The notes under the pieces were generated by a model. That model had not been told where the DNA came from. It did no database searches and saw only the letters and a program-made list of their open reading frames with translations. 5,187 nucleotides of DNA from Clostridiales bacterium UBA4362 (GTDB lineage Bacteria > Bacillota > Clostridia > TANB77 > CAG-508), in assembly GCA_002393975.1 (NCBI GenBank), contig DGSM01000100.1, forward strand, positions 1-5,187. The letters run 5' to 3'. Of the stretch, positions 4,738 to 5,187 are shown one piece after another. How positions within the stretch are numbered: position 1 is the stretch's first letter; every line of letters begins with the position of its first letter. The position numbers were made by a program, and so were the translations under genes.

Positions 4738-5187
4738 CTATTTAACATCTTTATTCTTTTTAGTTAATGCGAAAGTTCCTATACCTAATGCAATTATGAT
4801 AGAAATAGCTGCTCCTAATGTAGCATTAGATATACCTGTTTGTGGAAGTTTTCCTTTAGATGTAGTACCATCCCCTCCAGCGACATTTCCTGTAGTAATA
4901 TTTAAATTATAACTTGATCCACTACCAGAACCTGAGCCTCCTGAACTTGATCCTCCTGATCCACCTGAGCCTGATCCGCCAGATCCAGATCCGCCTGAAC
5001 CTGATCCGCCACCAGTTTGATTCTCAGGAATTGCATTTCCTCCTGAAATTCCATTTTCAGGTCCTACATCATTTGCAGGAACATTGTTTGAAGGAACATC
5101 ATTTGAAGGTACATCGTTTGAAGGTACATTATTCGAAGGTACATCATTTGAAGGAACATCATTTGAAGGTACATCATTTGAAGGTAC
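4738..5187 (-). CDS. LPXTG cell-wall anchored surface protein, C-terminal part (cut by window edge)
   Basis: The last 149 residues of a sortase substrate are visible. In order: eight VPSND-type pentapeptides (residues 1-40 of the visible part), a short spacer (VGPENGISGGNAIPENQT), a 34-residue Gly/Ser stretch (59-92), a linker, then LPQTG (114-118, bases 4848-4834), a hydrophobic membrane helix (about 119-142) and the positively charged tail TKKNKDVK. Sortase would cut between Thr and Gly and link the protein to peptidoglycan. The repeats and Gly/Ser segment would form an extended stalk through the wall. The N-terminal functional domain and signal peptide are outside the window, so the role (adhesin, enzyme or other) cannot be told. 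A terminator follows. The sorting signal is typical in length and order. The neighbouring sugar transferase is in a separate transcription unit. Confidence 0.93.
   Translation of the reverse strand, partial: VPSNDVPSNDVPSNDVPSNNVPSNDVPSNDVPSNNVPANDVGPENGISGGNAIPENQTGGGSGSGGSGSGGSGSGGSGGSSSGGSGSGSGSSYNLNITTGNVAGGDGTTSKGKLPQTGISNATLGAAISIIIALGIGTFALTKKNKDVK
4912..5013 (-). repeat. Gly/Ser-rich linker coding repeat
   Basis: Codes for 34 residues made only of Gly and Ser, including three consecutive GGSGS units (15-bp period) that decay into GGS and SSGG variants. Third-position changes (TCA/TCT, GGA/GGC/GGT) show that the units are not recent exact copies. It forms the flexible wall-spanning part before LPQTG. 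Confidence 0.85.
5068..5187 (-). repeat. Tandem 15-bp repeat coding VPSND, eight units in view
   Basis: Eight in-frame units with consensus GTACCTTCAAATGAT on the minus strand, coding VPSND (two are VPSNN, the last VPAND). Variation is almost entirely at third positions or the Asp/Asn codon. The array continues beyond the right edge, so the total copy number is unknown. Confidence 0.95.

Overview
The window looks like chromosomal DNA of a low-GC Gram-positive anaerobe of the Bacillota, most likely a Clostridium-like fermenter. The evidence is the strongly AT-rich sequence, strong AGGAGG-type ribosome binding sites, intrinsic terminators with long U-tracts, a fermentative AdhE, a clostridial-type zinc sirtuin and an LPXTG surface protein. 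Every gene I can support lies on the minus strand, so transcription runs from high to low coordinates.

In transcription order: (1) the C-terminal end of a sortase-anchored wall protein (5187-4738), with VPSND pentapeptide repeats, a Gly/Ser linker and an LPQTG anchor, followed by a terminator. (2) A short phosphoglycosyl transferase of the WbaP/PglC type (4583-3924) that starts at TTG; a terminator overlaps its stop codon. (3) A two-gene unit of unknown function, coding for a 67-residue charged protein and a 388-residue coiled-coil protein (3802-2405). (4) A hairpin, then a CobB/Sir2 NAD-dependent deacetylase (2334-1603) with a probable TTG start. There is almost no room for a promoter between the hairpin and the sirtuin RBS, so the sirtuin probably depends on readthrough from the coiled-coil operon. 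(5) A self-contained cassette (about 1564-848) with consensus promoter, structured leader, a 188-codon gene with faint PIN-nuclease similarity, and a strong terminator. It is visibly richer in G+C than its neighbours, which suggests acquired DNA. (6) The 5' part of adhE, with its own promoter, running off the left edge.

The most unusual structure is in the cassette. A perfect 13-nt inverted repeat places one arm in the 5' leader and the other between the stop codon and the terminator of the same mRNA. The leader arm lies in the loop of an 8-bp hairpin that ends three bases from the RBS. This arrangement could pair the 5' and 3' ends of the transcript and control translation. The second point of interest is the unrecognised 67-aa/388-aa pair transcriptionally linked to a sirtuin. 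The remaining genes are ordinary metabolic or cell-surface functions. No RNA genes, CRISPR arrays or insertion sequences were seen, and no gene-free stretch exceeds about 160 bases.
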